Positions 9,544 through 18,915 are shown, numbered from the stretch's first letter. The stretch: 64,000 nucleotides of DNA from RYN-428 sp035551995 (GCA_035551995.1 DASZME010000012.1:62001-126000); one strand, 5' to 3'. Notes: a model not told the origin generated them from the sequence alone. Program-made: numbers and translations.

Positions 9544-9735
9544 CTAAATAACCTTGCGCGATCGCGCGCGTTTTTTTTCATACCCTTGCCCGGCACTCCG
9601 GGAGAGGGCAGGGAGAGGGTTTGTTTGAAAGTTCGGATTTTATGCGACTTGCATCGTTTCAAGAAACCCTCTCCCCAACCTCTCCCGGATTACCGGGCGA
9701 GGGAGTAGAGCGCGCAGTCGCGCAAGTTCATTTAG
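9544..9735. repeat. Family B long palindromic element, copy B1
   Basis: A 192-bp imperfect palindrome with ends CTAAATAACCTTGCGCGA and, inverted, CTAAATGAACTTGCGCGA. Each arm carries CCCTCTCCC/CTCTCCCGG-type sequence with a CCGG..CCGG hairpin. Near the left end GCGCGATCGCGCGCG is followed by eight T residues (9571-9578), a terminator-like layout directly after the kinase stop. Related copies are at 33366 and 62083. Confidence 0.85.
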
Positions 9736-9744
9736 GAAACTTCA

Positions 9745-10764
9745 ATGCGCGTGCTTGTCGTAGACGACGATGAAATTTCGCTTGAACTGATCGGCGCCAA
9801 CCTCCGCCGGCGCGGGTATCAGGTCGATACCGCCGCCGACGGACGCGACGCGTTGAAAATTCTGGCCAACGGCGTCCATCGCGTCGTCGTTTCGGACTGG
9901 GAGATGCCGCATCTCAGCGGGCTTGAACTGTGCGAATCGATCCGGGCCAAAGACTTTGGCGGCTACATCTACGTGATCCTGCTGACTGGGCGCAACAGCC
10001 ACGGCGACGCGGTCGCGGGCCTTAACGCCGGCGCCGACGATTTTATCGCCAAGCCGGTCGATCCCGACCAACTTGCCGCGCGCATACGGATCGCCGAGCG
10101 GATTTTATCGTTTCAAACCCAGGACGTGACCATTTTTGCCCTGGCTAAATTGGCCGAATCGCGCGATCCCGAAACCGGCGCCCATCTCGAGCGCGTCCGC
10201 GGGTATAGCAAGGTTCTGGCCGATTACGTGATGTCTCAATCAGGATTTCAACATGACGGCGGCGCCGCCTATGCTCAACTCATCTATCGCACCAGCCCCC
10301 TCCACGACATCGGCAAGGTCGGCATTCCCGATCATGTGCTGCTCAAGCCCGGCCGTCTGAGCGACGAGGAATTCGAGATCATGAAATCGCACACCCTGCT
10401 GGGCGCGCGAACGCTCGAAGCGGCATTGAAAGAACATCCCGCGGCGAGTTTTCTCCGGATGGCTCTGGACATCGCCCTCACCCATCACGAGCGCTGGGAC
10501 GGCACCGGCTATCCCAACGGACTCAAAGGTGAAGCGATTCCCCTCTGCGGCCGCGTCGTGGCGCTGGCCGACGTATACGACGCGCTGACCAGCAAGCGCG
10601 TCTACAAGGATGCCTTCTCCCACAGCATCGCCAAAGCCATCATCACCAAGGAATCCGGCACGCAATTTTCCCCGCAAATCGTCGAAGCCTTCCTCGCCAC
10701 CGAGGCGGCTTTCATCGCCATTCGCGAACGCTATCGCGACAGCGAGCTTGCCCGCGCGGCGTGA
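9745..10764 (+). CDS. Response regulator with HD-GYP phosphodiesterase domain
   Basis: A 339-residue cytosolic regulator. An N-terminal receiver domain has the acidic pair VVDDDE, phosphoacceptor Asp51 in SDWEMP and the conserved Lys in IAKPVD. It is joined to an HD-GYP domain with HDIGKVGIPD (His187) and HHERWDGTGYP (His247). HD-GYP enzymes hydrolyse cyclic di-GMP, so phosphorylation probably controls second-messenger breakdown. It is 205 bp downstream of the hybrid kinase with repeat B1 in between. The pairing with that kinase is inferred from position. Confidence 0.92.
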   Translation: MRVLVVDDDEISLELIGANLRRRGYQVDTAADGRDALKILANGVHRVVVSDWEMPHLSGLELCESIRAKDFGGYIYVILLTGRNSHGDAVAGLNAGADDFIAKPVDPDQLAARIRIAERILSFQTQDVTIFALAKLAESRDPETGAHLERVRGYSKVLADYVMSQSGFQHDGGAAYAQLIYRTSPLHDIGKVGIPDHVLLKPGRLSDEEFEIMKSHTLLGARTLEAALKEHPAASFLRMALDIALTHHERWDGTGYPNGLKGEAIPLCGRVVALADVYDALTSKRVYKDAFSHSIAKAIITKESGTQFSPQIVEAFLATEAAFIAIRERYRDSELARAA

Positions 10765-10837
10765 ATCCGTTTCCAAAGCGGCGGCAGGTCGCGCCGAACG
10801 ACCGAAATTTAATTTGGCATTCCAATTTCGTGTGGTC

Positions 10838-10843
10838 TAAGAT
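10838..10843 (+). promoter_or_regulatory. Putative -10 box (TAAGAT) near the 10852 gene
   Basis: TAAGAT lies 8 nt before the GTG start at 10852, consistent with a leaderless transcript. Confidence 0.3.
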
Positions 10844-10851
10844 TCCGGAAC

Positions 10852-11268
10852 GTGAAATCTCCGCGTGTCCAATTATGCTCGATCATTACCGCGTTTGCCG
10901 TGCTGCTCGTAAGCGCTACGTGCACGTCGGCTGGGTGTCTGCTTCAACTAAAGTCGGCGCCTGTTTCATCGGCCGGGGGATCGGGAACGTGCTGTTCGGA
11001 GCTTTCGCGATATTCCGGCGCCCAACCGCCGGTCCATTCCCACCACGACGGATGCCCGCTTTGCCGTAACTCCGTTCTGATCGGCAAGTCGGTCGAAAAT
11101 AATACGCATTGCGACTTGAGCCCGTTTTTCTTTGCCTCGACGGCGTTGGATTCCACTCTGCCGTCGTCGCCGGTGGATAGCCGCTTTCGTTTCATCGCCG
11201 CTCGCGCGGAATCGCCGCCGGGCGCCTCGCGCACGTTACTTCATCTCCATTGCTCTCTCTTAATCTGA
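10852..11268 (+). CDS. Small secreted Cys/His-rich protein upstream of metal efflux genes
   Basis: 138 residues with a GTG start. A hydrophobic signal segment (about residues 8-27) is followed by a Cys/Ser-rich stretch and HSHHDGCPLC, a cluster of His and Cys typical of metal-binding sites. I do not recognise a named family. It is immediately upstream (6 bp) of the CusB-like adaptor gene and probably part of the same metal-resistance unit, possibly as a periplasmic metal-binding or sensing protein. That role is inferred from context and residue content only. Confidence 0.55.
   Translation: MKSPRVQLCSIITAFAVLLVSATCTSAGCLLQLKSAPVSSAGGSGTCCSELSRYSGAQPPVHSHHDGCPLCRNSVLIGKSVENNTHCDLSPFFFASTALDSTLPSSPVDSRFRFIAARAESPPGASRTLLHLHCSLLI
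11261..11266 (+). promoter_or_regulatory. Putative -10 box (TAATCT) before the efflux operon
   Basis: TAATCT lies 8 nt before the GTG at 11275, overlapping the end of the preceding gene. It may allow separate leaderless transcription of the efflux genes. Confidence 0.3.
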
Positions 11269-11274
11269 TCCGGC

Positions 11275-12663
11275 GTGTTCACGTCGGTCGGTCACTATGG
11301 CTCGCGCGATTTTTATTGCGCGATCATGGCGCATTTCGCTCCCCCGTTTCCCGGCGGCTTGCCGGGACGTGTTTGTTCGCACTGGATGGTCGTCGTGCAT
11401 CACTTCAAATTCAGATACCTGGTTTTGCTGGTCATCGCGGCCGGCGGATTAATCGTCATCGTCGCCTTCTCGCGTGCCCGTGGGCGCGATCGGCCGATCG
11501 CTCTCACGCGACAGCTTTGGCATTGCGGGATGCATCCGCAGGTCATCCAGGATCATCCCGGCGATTGTCCGATCTGCCACATGGCCCTTACGCCGATCAA
11601 TGCCCCCGCGCCCCCGGGCGGCATGTCAGCCGAACCTGGGGAGTCGGCGGTGACGATCGATCCGGTCCTGCGGCAGAATATGGGCGTCCGCACCGCCGCG
11701 GTGACGCGTGGGCCTTTGCTCTTGACCGTGCGCACCGTCGGAATGCTCAAAACACCTGAGCCGGGAATGCATGAAATCAGCCTCAAAATCGGAGGCTGGA
11801 TCGATAGGCTGTACGCCGACCAGGAGGGGATGCATGTGATGGCGGGCGATGCGCTGTTCGATCTCTACAGCCCCGACTTGCAAATCGCCGAGCAGGAATT
11901 AATGACGGCGGTCATGGCGAAAGAGGCGCTGACCGCCGCGGCTTCGGCCGATCTGCGGCGTGAGTCGCAGAGCCTGATCGATTCGTCGACGCGAAAACTT
12001 CGGCTCTGGGGCGTGGCCGAGCGGGATATCGAGGCGATCGCGAAAGCCAAAGGCGCTCCGCCGCGGGACATTCCATTTCGCGCGCCGGTGAGCGGCCATC
12101 TGGAAGACAAAAGCGTGGTGCAGGGATCGGCCGTGCAGGCGGGAATGAAACTGATGCGCATCGCCGACCATAGCCGCATGTGGCTTGAGGCGCCGATCTA
12201 CGAGCGAGCGTTTTCGGCGGTGAAACTCGGCCAGGAGATGACAGCCACGATCGACGGCATGCCGAACCGGACGTTTAAGGGAACGATATCCTTCATGTAT
12301 CCGCACGTCGATCACATGACGCGCACGCTGACGGTCCGGATGACGATCGACAACCCGGACTTTGAACTGAAGCCGGGCATGTATGCGACGGCGGAAATCC
12401 TTACGCGGCCCATCGAGAACGCGATTCTGGCGCCGCGCGAGGCGGTGATCGACACCGGCGTTCGCCAGATTGCGTTTGTCGACGCCGGCGATGGCCATTT
12501 TCAGCCACGCGACGTCCGCATGGGCGCCGTGGGAGACGGGGACATGGTTCAGATTCTCGACGGCCTGGCGCCGGGGGAGAGGGTGGTCACCAGCGGTCAA
12601 TTCCTGATGGACGTCGAGAGCCGGACGATCGAGGCGACTCGGAAGCTGAGAGGCATGCCATGA
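11275..12663 (+). CDS. Heavy-metal RND efflux periplasmic adaptor (CusB-like)
   Basis: A membrane-fusion protein linking the RND pump to the outer-membrane channel. From the GTG at 11275 it is 462 residues; ATGs at 11326 and 11386 are alternative starts, the last directly before the membrane anchor FKFRYLVLLVIAAGG. After the anchor comes a heavy-metal-binding domain with CGMHPQV and CPICHMAL, found in CusB-type adaptors. The usual barrel and lipoyl segments follow (for example FRAPVSGHLEDKSVVQGSAV), and the protein ends in a beta-barrel/membrane-proximal domain with APREAVIDTG. It overlaps the pump gene by ATGA (12660-12663), showing translational coupling. Confidence 0.88.
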   Translation: MFTSVGHYGSRDFYCAIMAHFAPPFPGGLPGRVCSHWMVVVHHFKFRYLVLLVIAAGGLIVIVAFSRARGRDRPIALTRQLWHCGMHPQVIQDHPGDCPICHMALTPINAPAPPGGMSAEPGESAVTIDPVLRQNMGVRTAAVTRGPLLLTVRTVGMLKTPEPGMHEISLKIGGWIDRLYADQEGMHVMAGDALFDLYSPDLQIAEQELMTAVMAKEALTAAASADLRRESQSLIDSSTRKLRLWGVAERDIEAIAKAKGAPPRDIPFRAPVSGHLEDKSVVQGSAVQAGMKLMRIADHSRMWLEAPIYERAFSAVKLGQEMTATIDGMPNRTFKGTISFMYPHVDHMTRTLTVRMTIDNPDFELKPGMYATAEILTRPIENAILAPREAVIDTGVRQIAFVDAGDGHFQPRDVRMGAVGDGDMVQILDGLAPGERVVTSGQFLMDVESRTIEATRKLRGMP

Positions 12664-15600
12664 TCGCCAGACTCATCGAATTTTCGATTCGTAATAAACT
12701 GATGGTGCTGCTGCTGACGGCGGCGCTGATCGGCGGCGGAATCTGGGCGACGCTCAACGGCAGCATCGACGCCATCCCCGATCTCTCGGATACGCAGGTC
12801 ATCGTCATCACCGATGATCCCGGCCAGGCGCCGCAGGTAATCGAAGATCAGATCACCTACCCGCTCACGACGGCGCTGTCGGGGATCGGCGCCAAGGCGG
12901 TTCGCGGCTTTAGCATGTTTGAAACGTCGATGGTCTACGTGATCTTCCCGGACGGCACGGATCTGCATGCTGCCCGCGAGCGCGTTCTTGAATATCTGAA
13001 CTACGCCAAGAGCCTGCTGCCGCCGGGCGTGGAGCCCAAGCTTGGCCCGGACGCGACCGGCGTTGGGTGGGTTTATCAATATGTGCTTTATCCCGGCTAT
13101 TACAGTGGCGATTATCCGCAGGGAATCTGGCACGACGCCGCGCACGACACATGGTACGCCGCGCCTGCCGACGCTCCGGCCAGCCGTCGAACGGCCCTGG
13201 TTAAAGTGCGCGGCTTCGATCGCGCGGGCCGATGCCCGCTTACGGGCAAGCCGTTGACATCAAGCAAGCAAGACCTTGCGAGCCTTCGCGGTTTGCAAGA
13301 CTGGTTCTTGCGATATCAGCTTGCCGCCGTTCATGGCGTGGCCGAGGTGGCGAGCATCGGCGGCTATATCAAGGAGTATCAGGTCGTCGTCAAGCCGGAA
13401 AAGCTTCTGGCGTACAACCTGCCGATCAAGGATATCATCGCGGCGGTGCAGCGGTCCAACAACGACGTCGGCGGTTCAGTCGTCGAGCTGAGCGAAAATG
13501 AATACATGGTGCGCAGCCGCGGCTACCTGCACGGATTGGCCGACCTGGCCAACGTGCCTGTCGGACTGAACAAGGAAAACGGCACGCCGGTCATGCTTTC
13601 CAGCGTGGCGTCGCTGGAGATCGCGGGGGAACAAAGACGCGGCGTCGGTGAATGGAACGGCCAGGGAGAAGCGGTCAGCGGCATCGTCATCGCGCGCTAC
13701 GGCGCCAATGCGTTTCAAGTCATCGCCGACGTGAAGGCGAAGCTGGCGGAGCTTGAATCGGGTCTGCCGCCGGGGGTGACCATCAAGACCGCCTACGACC
13801 GCTCGGCTCTCATTGAACGATCGATCCACACGCTGCGGCACACGCTTGTGGAAGAAATGATCGTCGTCGGCCTGGTCTGCATCCTGTTCCTGCTGCATGC
13901 CCGCAGTGAGCTGGTGGCTATATTTGTGGTTCCCACCAGCGTGCTGGCGAGCCTGCTGGTGATGCACCTGGCCGGGGTGAGCGCGAACATCATGAGCCTG
14001 GGCGGAATCGCCATCGCGATCGGCGTGATGGTCGATAGCGCGATCATCATGGTCGAAAATGCGCACAAGCACCTGGACCGCGATGAAGAGCGCGTTCATG
14101 CCGGTCATGCGCCGCGCGGGCGTAGCGACATTATTTTGGAAGCCGCTACCGAAGTGGGGCCGAGCCTGTTTTTCAGTTTGTTGATCATCACCGTCAGTTT
14201 TCTGCCGGTGTTTGTGCTGGGGGGCGAAAGCGGCCGCCTGTTTCGGCCGCTGGCGTTCACGAAAACATTCGCCATGGCGTCGGCGGCGCTGTTGTCGGTG
14301 ACGATCGTGCCGGTGCTGATGGTCGGCTTTATCACGCCCCGCGTGCTGCCGAGGCGATGGGGCTGGCGGGTCAATCTTGCGGTCACGCTGGCCGTGATGG
14401 TCGGGCCGGCGGCGATGCTTTGGTTTGCCCCGGCGTGGATGCCGCGGACCGCCCCGTATCGGTGGTGGATGGCGATCGGCTGGGCGATTTTCGCGGGGAT
14501 GCTGTTGACGCCGCAGCGGATCGTTCACGAGGAGAAAAATCCGATCAGCCGCGGCCTGCAAAAACTCTACGAGCCGTTTTTTCGCGCGGCGATCCGATTC
14601 CGTTGGCCGCTTCTCGCGGCGGCGGTTTTGTTTGTCGGGTCGGCGGTTTGGCCGTTTCAGCGCCTGGGCGGCGAGTTCATGCCGCCGCTGAACGAGGGTG
14701 ATTTGCTCTACATGCCCACGACCGATCCAAGCATTAGCGTCACCAAGGCCCGCCAGGTTCTGCAACAGACCGATCAACTCATCAAAACCTTTCCGGAAGT
14801 GATCAGCGTTTATGGCAAGGCCGGCCGCGCCGATACCGCCACCGACCCGGCGCCGCTCGACATGATCGAAAGCGTCATCCGCCTGAAGACCGACCCGGCC
14901 CAATGGCGCACGCGCACGATGCATTACGCGTTTGACTCGGCGCCCGCATGGCTCACCTGGCCGCTGCATCACACGTTCTGGCCACGGAACCGACGCCTGA
15001 CGATGGACGAACTGGTTCGCGGCTTCGACGACGGCGACGGCCACTACCATCCCGGCCTTGACGCAGTCGTGCGATTGCCTGGGTTGGGCAATCTCTGGCC
15101 GATGCCGATCGACAATCGACTGAAGATGCTTTCGACCGGCGTGAAATCGCCGGTTGGATTGAAAATCACCGGTCCCGATCTTCAAATCCTGGCGCATCTG
15201 GCCGACGAGGCGGCAGCGCTGCTCAAGCGGATGCCGGGAACCCTGGACGCATATCCCGAGCGCGCGTTCGGCGGCTATTACCTCGACATCGATATCGATC
15301 GCGCCGCCGCCGCCCGATATGGTCTTACGATCGGCGATGTGCAGGATGTCATCGGCTCGGCGATCGGCGGAATGAAAATCTCGACCGCCGTCGAAGGGCT
15401 CGAGCGCTTTCCGATCAATCTGCGTTACGCCCGCGATCTGCGCAATGATCCTCATATGCTCGCCCAAGCGCTTGTCGCAACGCCCGGCGGCGCGCAAATC
15501 CCCATCGGCGACGTGGCGAGAATCCGCATTAACCCGGGCCCGCCGATGATCCGCAGCGAAAATTCCCGTCAGGTCACGCTCGTCTATATCGTGCCGAAGC

Positions 15601-16253
15601 GCGACGTCGGCGCCTATGTCATCGATGCCCGGCGCGAACTGGCGGCAAAACTGAATTTGCCCGCCGGCTACACGCTCGTCTGGTCCGGCGAGTTTGAGCA
15701 GATACAGGAAACCAACGCCCGGCTTCTATGGGCGGTTCCGCTGACGCTGCTCATCATCGCCGTGCTGCTTTACATGGCGACGCGCAGCCTCTTTCGCGTC
15801 GCGCTGGTCATGCTCGCGGTTCCGTTCAGCCTCGTGGGGGCCGTCTGGCTTTTGTGGCTGCTGGACTATCGCCTGTCGGGCGCGGTGTGGGTGGGAATGA
15901 TCGCGCTGGCAGGCCTCGACGCCGAGACCGGGCTGGTCATGCTCCTTTATCTGGATAACAGCTTCGAGCGATTCAAGGCCGGGGGAAGAATGAGAAATCG
16001 ACAGGACCTGTGGGACGCGGTTCACGCGGGCGCCGTCCAGCGCATTCGCCCCAAGACCATGACGGTCGCGGCCGCCTTCATCGGCCTGGTCCCGCTGCTC
16101 TGGGCGACCGGCGCCGGCGCCGACGTCATGCGCCGACTGGCCGCCCCGATGCTCGGCGGCTTATTCACCAGCTTTCTTATGGAACTGCTGATCTATCCCG
16201 TGATCTTCTATATCGCCAAAGGATCGGCCCTGCGACCAGGGAGAAACTCATGA
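12660..16253 (+). CDS. Heavy-metal efflux RND pump (CusA/CzcA-like)
   Basis: An inner-membrane proton-driven metal exporter of the HME-RND class. Seen: AIPDLSDTQVIV after the first helix, GPDATGVGWVYQY in the porter domain, and GVMVDSAIIMVENAHKHL in helix 4, whose Asp is the proton-relay residue of this class. At 1197 residues it is about 150 longer than typical CusA. One insertion of about 55 residues (about 141-200) lies in the first porter region and contains RCPLTGKPLT. A second of about 50 residues (about 750-800) precedes the conserved PGLGNLWPMPIDNR segment. It is coupled by ATGA overlaps to the adaptor before and the channel after. The metal cannot be read from sequence. Confidence 0.92.
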   Translation: MIARLIEFSIRNKLMVLLLTAALIGGGIWATLNGSIDAIPDLSDTQVIVITDDPGQAPQVIEDQITYPLTTALSGIGAKAVRGFSMFETSMVYVIFPDGTDLHAARERVLEYLNYAKSLLPPGVEPKLGPDATGVGWVYQYVLYPGYYSGDYPQGIWHDAAHDTWYAAPADAPASRRTALVKVRGFDRAGRCPLTGKPLTSSKQDLASLRGLQDWFLRYQLAAVHGVAEVASIGGYIKEYQVVVKPEKLLAYNLPIKDIIAAVQRSNNDVGGSVVELSENEYMVRSRGYLHGLADLANVPVGLNKENGTPVMLSSVASLEIAGEQRRGVGEWNGQGEAVSGIVIARYGANAFQVIADVKAKLAELESGLPPGVTIKTAYDRSALIERSIHTLRHTLVEEMIVVGLVCILFLLHARSELVAIFVVPTSVLASLLVMHLAGVSANIMSLGGIAIAIGVMVDSAIIMVENAHKHLDRDEERVHAGHAPRGRSDIILEAATEVGPSLFFSLLIITVSFLPVFVLGGESGRLFRPLAFTKTFAMASAALLSVTIVPVLMVGFITPRVLPRRWGWRVNLAVTLAVMVGPAAMLWFAPAWMPRTAPYRWWMAIGWAIFAGMLLTPQRIVHEEKNPISRGLQKLYEPFFRAAIRFRWPLLAAAVLFVGSAVWPFQRLGGEFMPPLNEGDLLYMPTTDPSISVTKARQVLQQTDQLIKTFPEVISVYGKAGRADTATDPAPLDMIESVIRLKTDPAQWRTRTMHYAFDSAPAWLTWPLHHTFWPRNRRLTMDELVRGFDDGDGHYHPGLDAVVRLPGLGNLWPMPIDNRLKMLSTGVKSPVGLKITGPDLQILAHLADEAAALLKRMPGTLDAYPERAFGGYYLDIDIDRAAAARYGLTIGDVQDVIGSAIGGMKISTAVEGLERFPINLRYARDLRNDPHMLAQALVATPGGAQIPIGDVARIRINPGPPMIRSENSRQVTLVYIVPKRDVGAYVIDARRELAAKLNLPAGYTLVWSGEFEQIQETNARLLWAVPLTLLIIAVLLYMATRSLFRVALVMLAVPFSLVGAVWLLWLLDYRLSGAVWVGMIALAGLDAETGLVMLLYLDNSFERFKAGGRMRNRQDLWDAVHAGAVQRIRPKTMTVAAAFIGLVPLLWATGAGADVMRRLAAPMLGGLFTSFLMELLIYPVIFYIAKGSALRPGRNS

Positions 16254-17605
16254 AAACGTTGTTGTCATTTGCGCTTGTTACCGTCGTGTCGCTGGCGACG
16301 CTCACCGGATGCACCGTCCATCCGCAGGGCGAGCATGAAGAACGTCGAGCGGCGCTCCGGGCGGGCGGGATGTTTACGATACAGGAAGCGCGGCGTGCGT
16401 TTCCCACTCTCGCGGACAATCCGTCTGCGGATGATCTGGTGCATTACGCGCTGCTGACCAATGGCGACTTGGAACGCGCGTACTGGGAATGGCGATCCGC
16501 GATCGAGCAGATTCCGCAGGACGGCACGCAGCCGACGAATCTCGCCCTTTCGGCGAGCCTCGATTTCACGCGCGGCTCGACCGGGTTGGCCCATGCGGTG
16601 ATCGGGGCGGGCAACGATCCGATGGCCGACATCGTCCTGCCGGCCAAGCTTTCGGTCGCGGCACGCCGGGCGCTGGAAAACGCGCGCGCCGCCGGGATTC
16701 GGTTTCGCATTGCCCAATACGATTTGCGTAAGAAAATTCTTAACGCCTACTACGATTACGCGCTGACCGCGGAGTTGATCCGGCTGCAACGTTCGTTCGG
16801 GCAACTTTTGGATACGTCCGCGCTGGCCGTCGAAGCCCGCGATAATGTCGGCGGCGCCGATCGGCAAGATGCGCTCAAAGCGCGCAACGAGGCCGATCTT
16901 TCCAACAACGCCATCGCCGCCATGCAGGCGCAACTGGTGATCGAAAAAGCGGCGTTGAACGCGTTGTTGAATCGCGACGCCGGCGCCTCGCTGCCGATTC
17001 CCGCGCAGTTGCCGGTCGCCGGAAAAATCGAATCGAGCGACGCCCGCCTCTTCCAACGGATCGCCGATCGAAATCCGCAATTCGCCGCCTTGGCGCGCGA
17101 CATCGCCGGGAAGAACGACGCGATTACCCTGGCGAAGCTCCAATATCTGCCCGACTTTTCCGTTGGGATGAACACGGACCCCAAAGGCATCGCGCAAAGT
17201 CTTTTAGGAATGGTCACCGTTCCGTGGCTTCGGCACGAAGCCATCGACGGGGCGATCGCGCAAGCCGAGGCGAACTTGAAAGCCGCCGAGGCGACGCGCC
17301 GGCAGACGGGAAGCGATGTGGTGGCTCAAGCCGTCATGGACGTGCGGACCATTCGCGACGCCGATCGTCAGCTTGATATTTACGAGCAAGCCATCGTTCC
17401 GCGCGCGGCGCAGTCCATCGCGGTCGCCCGCGCCGGTTATGAAGCGGGGCGTTTATCGCTTGTGGACCTGCTCGAAAGCCGGCGCGCGCTGATCGCCTTC
17501 GGGCGAATGACGGCGAATCTCCGCGTGATCCGCGCGAAAAGCCTCGCGGACCTGGAGGCGATCGCCGCCCAGAATCTCGACGACTCTCAAGGCTTCAAAA
17601 CGTGA
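16250..17605 (+). CDS. Outer-membrane efflux lipoprotein (TolC/CusC-like)
   Basis: The start chosen is the ATG at 16250, which overlaps the pump stop by ATGA and gives a type II signal peptide with lipobox LTGC. The 451-residue protein has two tandem helical regions typical of outer-membrane efflux proteins (AYYDYALTAELIRLQRS, and near the end AGYEAGRLSLVDLLESRR). It should form the trimeric exit duct for the pump. The reading frame is open upstream to 16010, but that part lies inside the pump gene. Its last 11 bp overlap the convergent gene at 17595. Confidence 0.88.
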   Translation: MKTLLSFALVTVVSLATLTGCTVHPQGEHEERRAALRAGGMFTIQEARRAFPTLADNPSADDLVHYALLTNGDLERAYWEWRSAIEQIPQDGTQPTNLALSASLDFTRGSTGLAHAVIGAGNDPMADIVLPAKLSVAARRALENARAAGIRFRIAQYDLRKKILNAYYDYALTAELIRLQRSFGQLLDTSALAVEARDNVGGADRQDALKARNEADLSNNAIAAMQAQLVIEKAALNALLNRDAGASLPIPAQLPVAGKIESSDARLFQRIADRNPQFAALARDIAGKNDAITLAKLQYLPDFSVGMNTDPKGIAQSLLGMVTVPWLRHEAIDGAIAQAEANLKAAEATRRQTGSDVVAQAVMDVRTIRDADRQLDIYEQAIVPRAAQSIAVARAGYEAGRLSLVDLLESRRALIAFGRMTANLRVIRAKSLADLEAIAAQNLDDSQGFKT

Positions 17606-18350
17606 ATCCCACACCCGCATAAACATAGAGAAGCGTGCTGTCGTCGCCGCTTTCGACGCTTCGACCGGCGGCGAGGAGCAGTTGGATATGCTCGGTTATT
17701 CCGACGCGCGCACCGCCGTCGAATATGAGATTGTTGTGGCGAAGATCCAAGTCAAGGGCATTTCGGGCTTCGAGCAGGAGTTCGATCTTTTTCGTCAGGA
17801 CATAACCGACCACGACGCCGGCGACAAACTGATCCGGCCCGTGCTCGACATATTGGTAGCCGACTTCGGCGGCCACCTCGATTCGACCGAAGGTCTTTCC
17901 GATCTCCACGGGCAGGAAGAAATTGAGTCCCGAGTCGACGACGCCGGTTCTGGCGAGGGAGTTTGTCGTATTAAAGCCGAGTTGGGGAAAGGTGGACATG
18001 CCCAAGCCGTATTTCTCCTCGTCGAGAAATCGCCATTTCACGCCCGCCAGAGAATTGTTTATGCCGTCCGACCAATTGCCGCCCTCCTCTTTGCCGATCA
18101 ACCAACCGCCCTGATACGTGAGTTGGATGTTGTCGCCAAGTCCATAATTCAAATCCACATGCGGCGTCTCCATGGTGACCTGGTGCGGCGTGCGGACGAC
18201 AGTATACGCGATATTGATTTCCCAGTGATTTGTGCCGGGCGTGCCGGGATCATCGCCGATAAGAGGCGGACCGGCCTGTCCCGCGGCAGCGGCGGCGAAC
18301 ATCAGCGGGAAGATGACGAAGGCGATGAACGCGGTCAGTGATCGAAACAT
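17595..18350 (-). CDS. Outer-membrane beta-barrel protein (MetA-pathway phenol-degradation/transporter type)
   Basis: 251 residues with a signal peptide (about 1-24, AAAAAGQAG). The mature N-terminus PLIGDDPGTPGTNHWEINIA is characteristic of the family annotated as putative MetA-pathway of phenol degradation. Alternating hydrophobic strands run to a C-terminal aromatic residue (AGVGFTF), as expected for barrel assembly. It lies 22 bp downstream of the EF-hand lipoprotein gene on the same strand and overlaps the efflux operon end tail-to-tail. The substrate is unknown. Confidence 0.75.
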   Translation of the reverse strand: MFRSLTAFIAFVIFPLMFAAAAAGQAGPPLIGDDPGTPGTNHWEINIAYTVVRTPHQVTMETPHVDLNYGLGDNIQLTYQGGWLIGKEEGGNWSDGINNSLAGVKWRFLDEEKYGLGMSTFPQLGFNTTNSLARTGVVDSGLNFFLPVEIGKTFGRIEVAAEVGYQYVEHGPDQFVAGVVVGYVLTKKIELLLEARNALDLDLRHNNLIFDGGARVGITEHIQLLLAAGRSVESGDDSTLLYVYAGVGFTF

Positions 18351-18372
18351 CGGAGGCGTCTCGTCGAGCGGC

Positions 18373-18915
18373 CTATAAAGAAGCTTGGGCGCCGCCTTCG
18401 CCGCTTAATGCGTGCAACGCGCCGATCACGTTTTGCGAAACGCCGCGATCCGTCAGATACCGTTCCTGCTGAGGCGTGACGCGAAAGATAAAATGCGTTT
18501 TTTGCAGCCGGTCGGCGATCTCACGGTCACTTAAGCCCGAGCGCGCCATCGCGAGGATTTCGTCGAGCGTGATAAACCCGTCACCGTTTAGATCGGCATT
18601 TTCCGACTCGTGAACCTGCTGGACGGTAACGGGAGATTCCTCGGCCTTGTGAGCCGCCGCGATGGCTTGCTGATGTTGACGCCGCTGAATTTTTTCCGGG
18701 GCGGCCGCGATGAGGTAGCCCCCGCCGATGCCCAGGTCGCCGCCGATCAAATCCGTCAAAACCGGGCCACGATTAATCGCCGCCGCTGGGATGGCGACGC
18801 CTTCGGTCGCGTCGGCATTTGTCGCGACGGCAGGTTTATTCGCCTGACAACCTACCCCCAGCGCCGCCGTCGCAGCCAGTAATGACACCCAAAGAGAAAC
18901 CCGTTGCCGTGTCAT
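18373..18915 (-). CDS. Lipoprotein with EF-hand calcium-binding loop
   Basis: 180 residues. A type II signal ends in LGVGC, so it is probably lipid-anchored. Around residues 107-120 it has DLNGDGFITLDEIL, a canonical EF-hand/dockerin-like calcium loop, followed by a helical segment (SDREIADRLQKTHFIFRVTPQQERYL in part) that resembles short helix-turn-helix repeats found in planctomycete envelope proteins. A GAGGAA Shine-Dalgarno precedes the ATG. It is co-directional with the barrel gene at 17595, 22 bp away, so the two probably form an operon. Function is unknown. Confidence 0.7.
   Translation of the reverse strand: MTRQRVSLWVSLLAATAALGVGCQANKPAVATNADATEGVAIPAAAINRGPVLTDLIGGDLGIGGGYLIAAAPEKIQRRQHQQAIAAAHKAEESPVTVQQVHESENADLNGDGFITLDEILAMARSGLSDREIADRLQKTHFIFRVTPQQERYLTDRGVSQNVIGALHALSGEGGAQASL

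Noticed and set aside
13476..15497. 673-codon open frame on the minus strand
   Set aside because: It is antisense to the middle of the RND pump gene; its Arg/His/Gln-rich product has no family features. High GC makes the mirrored frame open.
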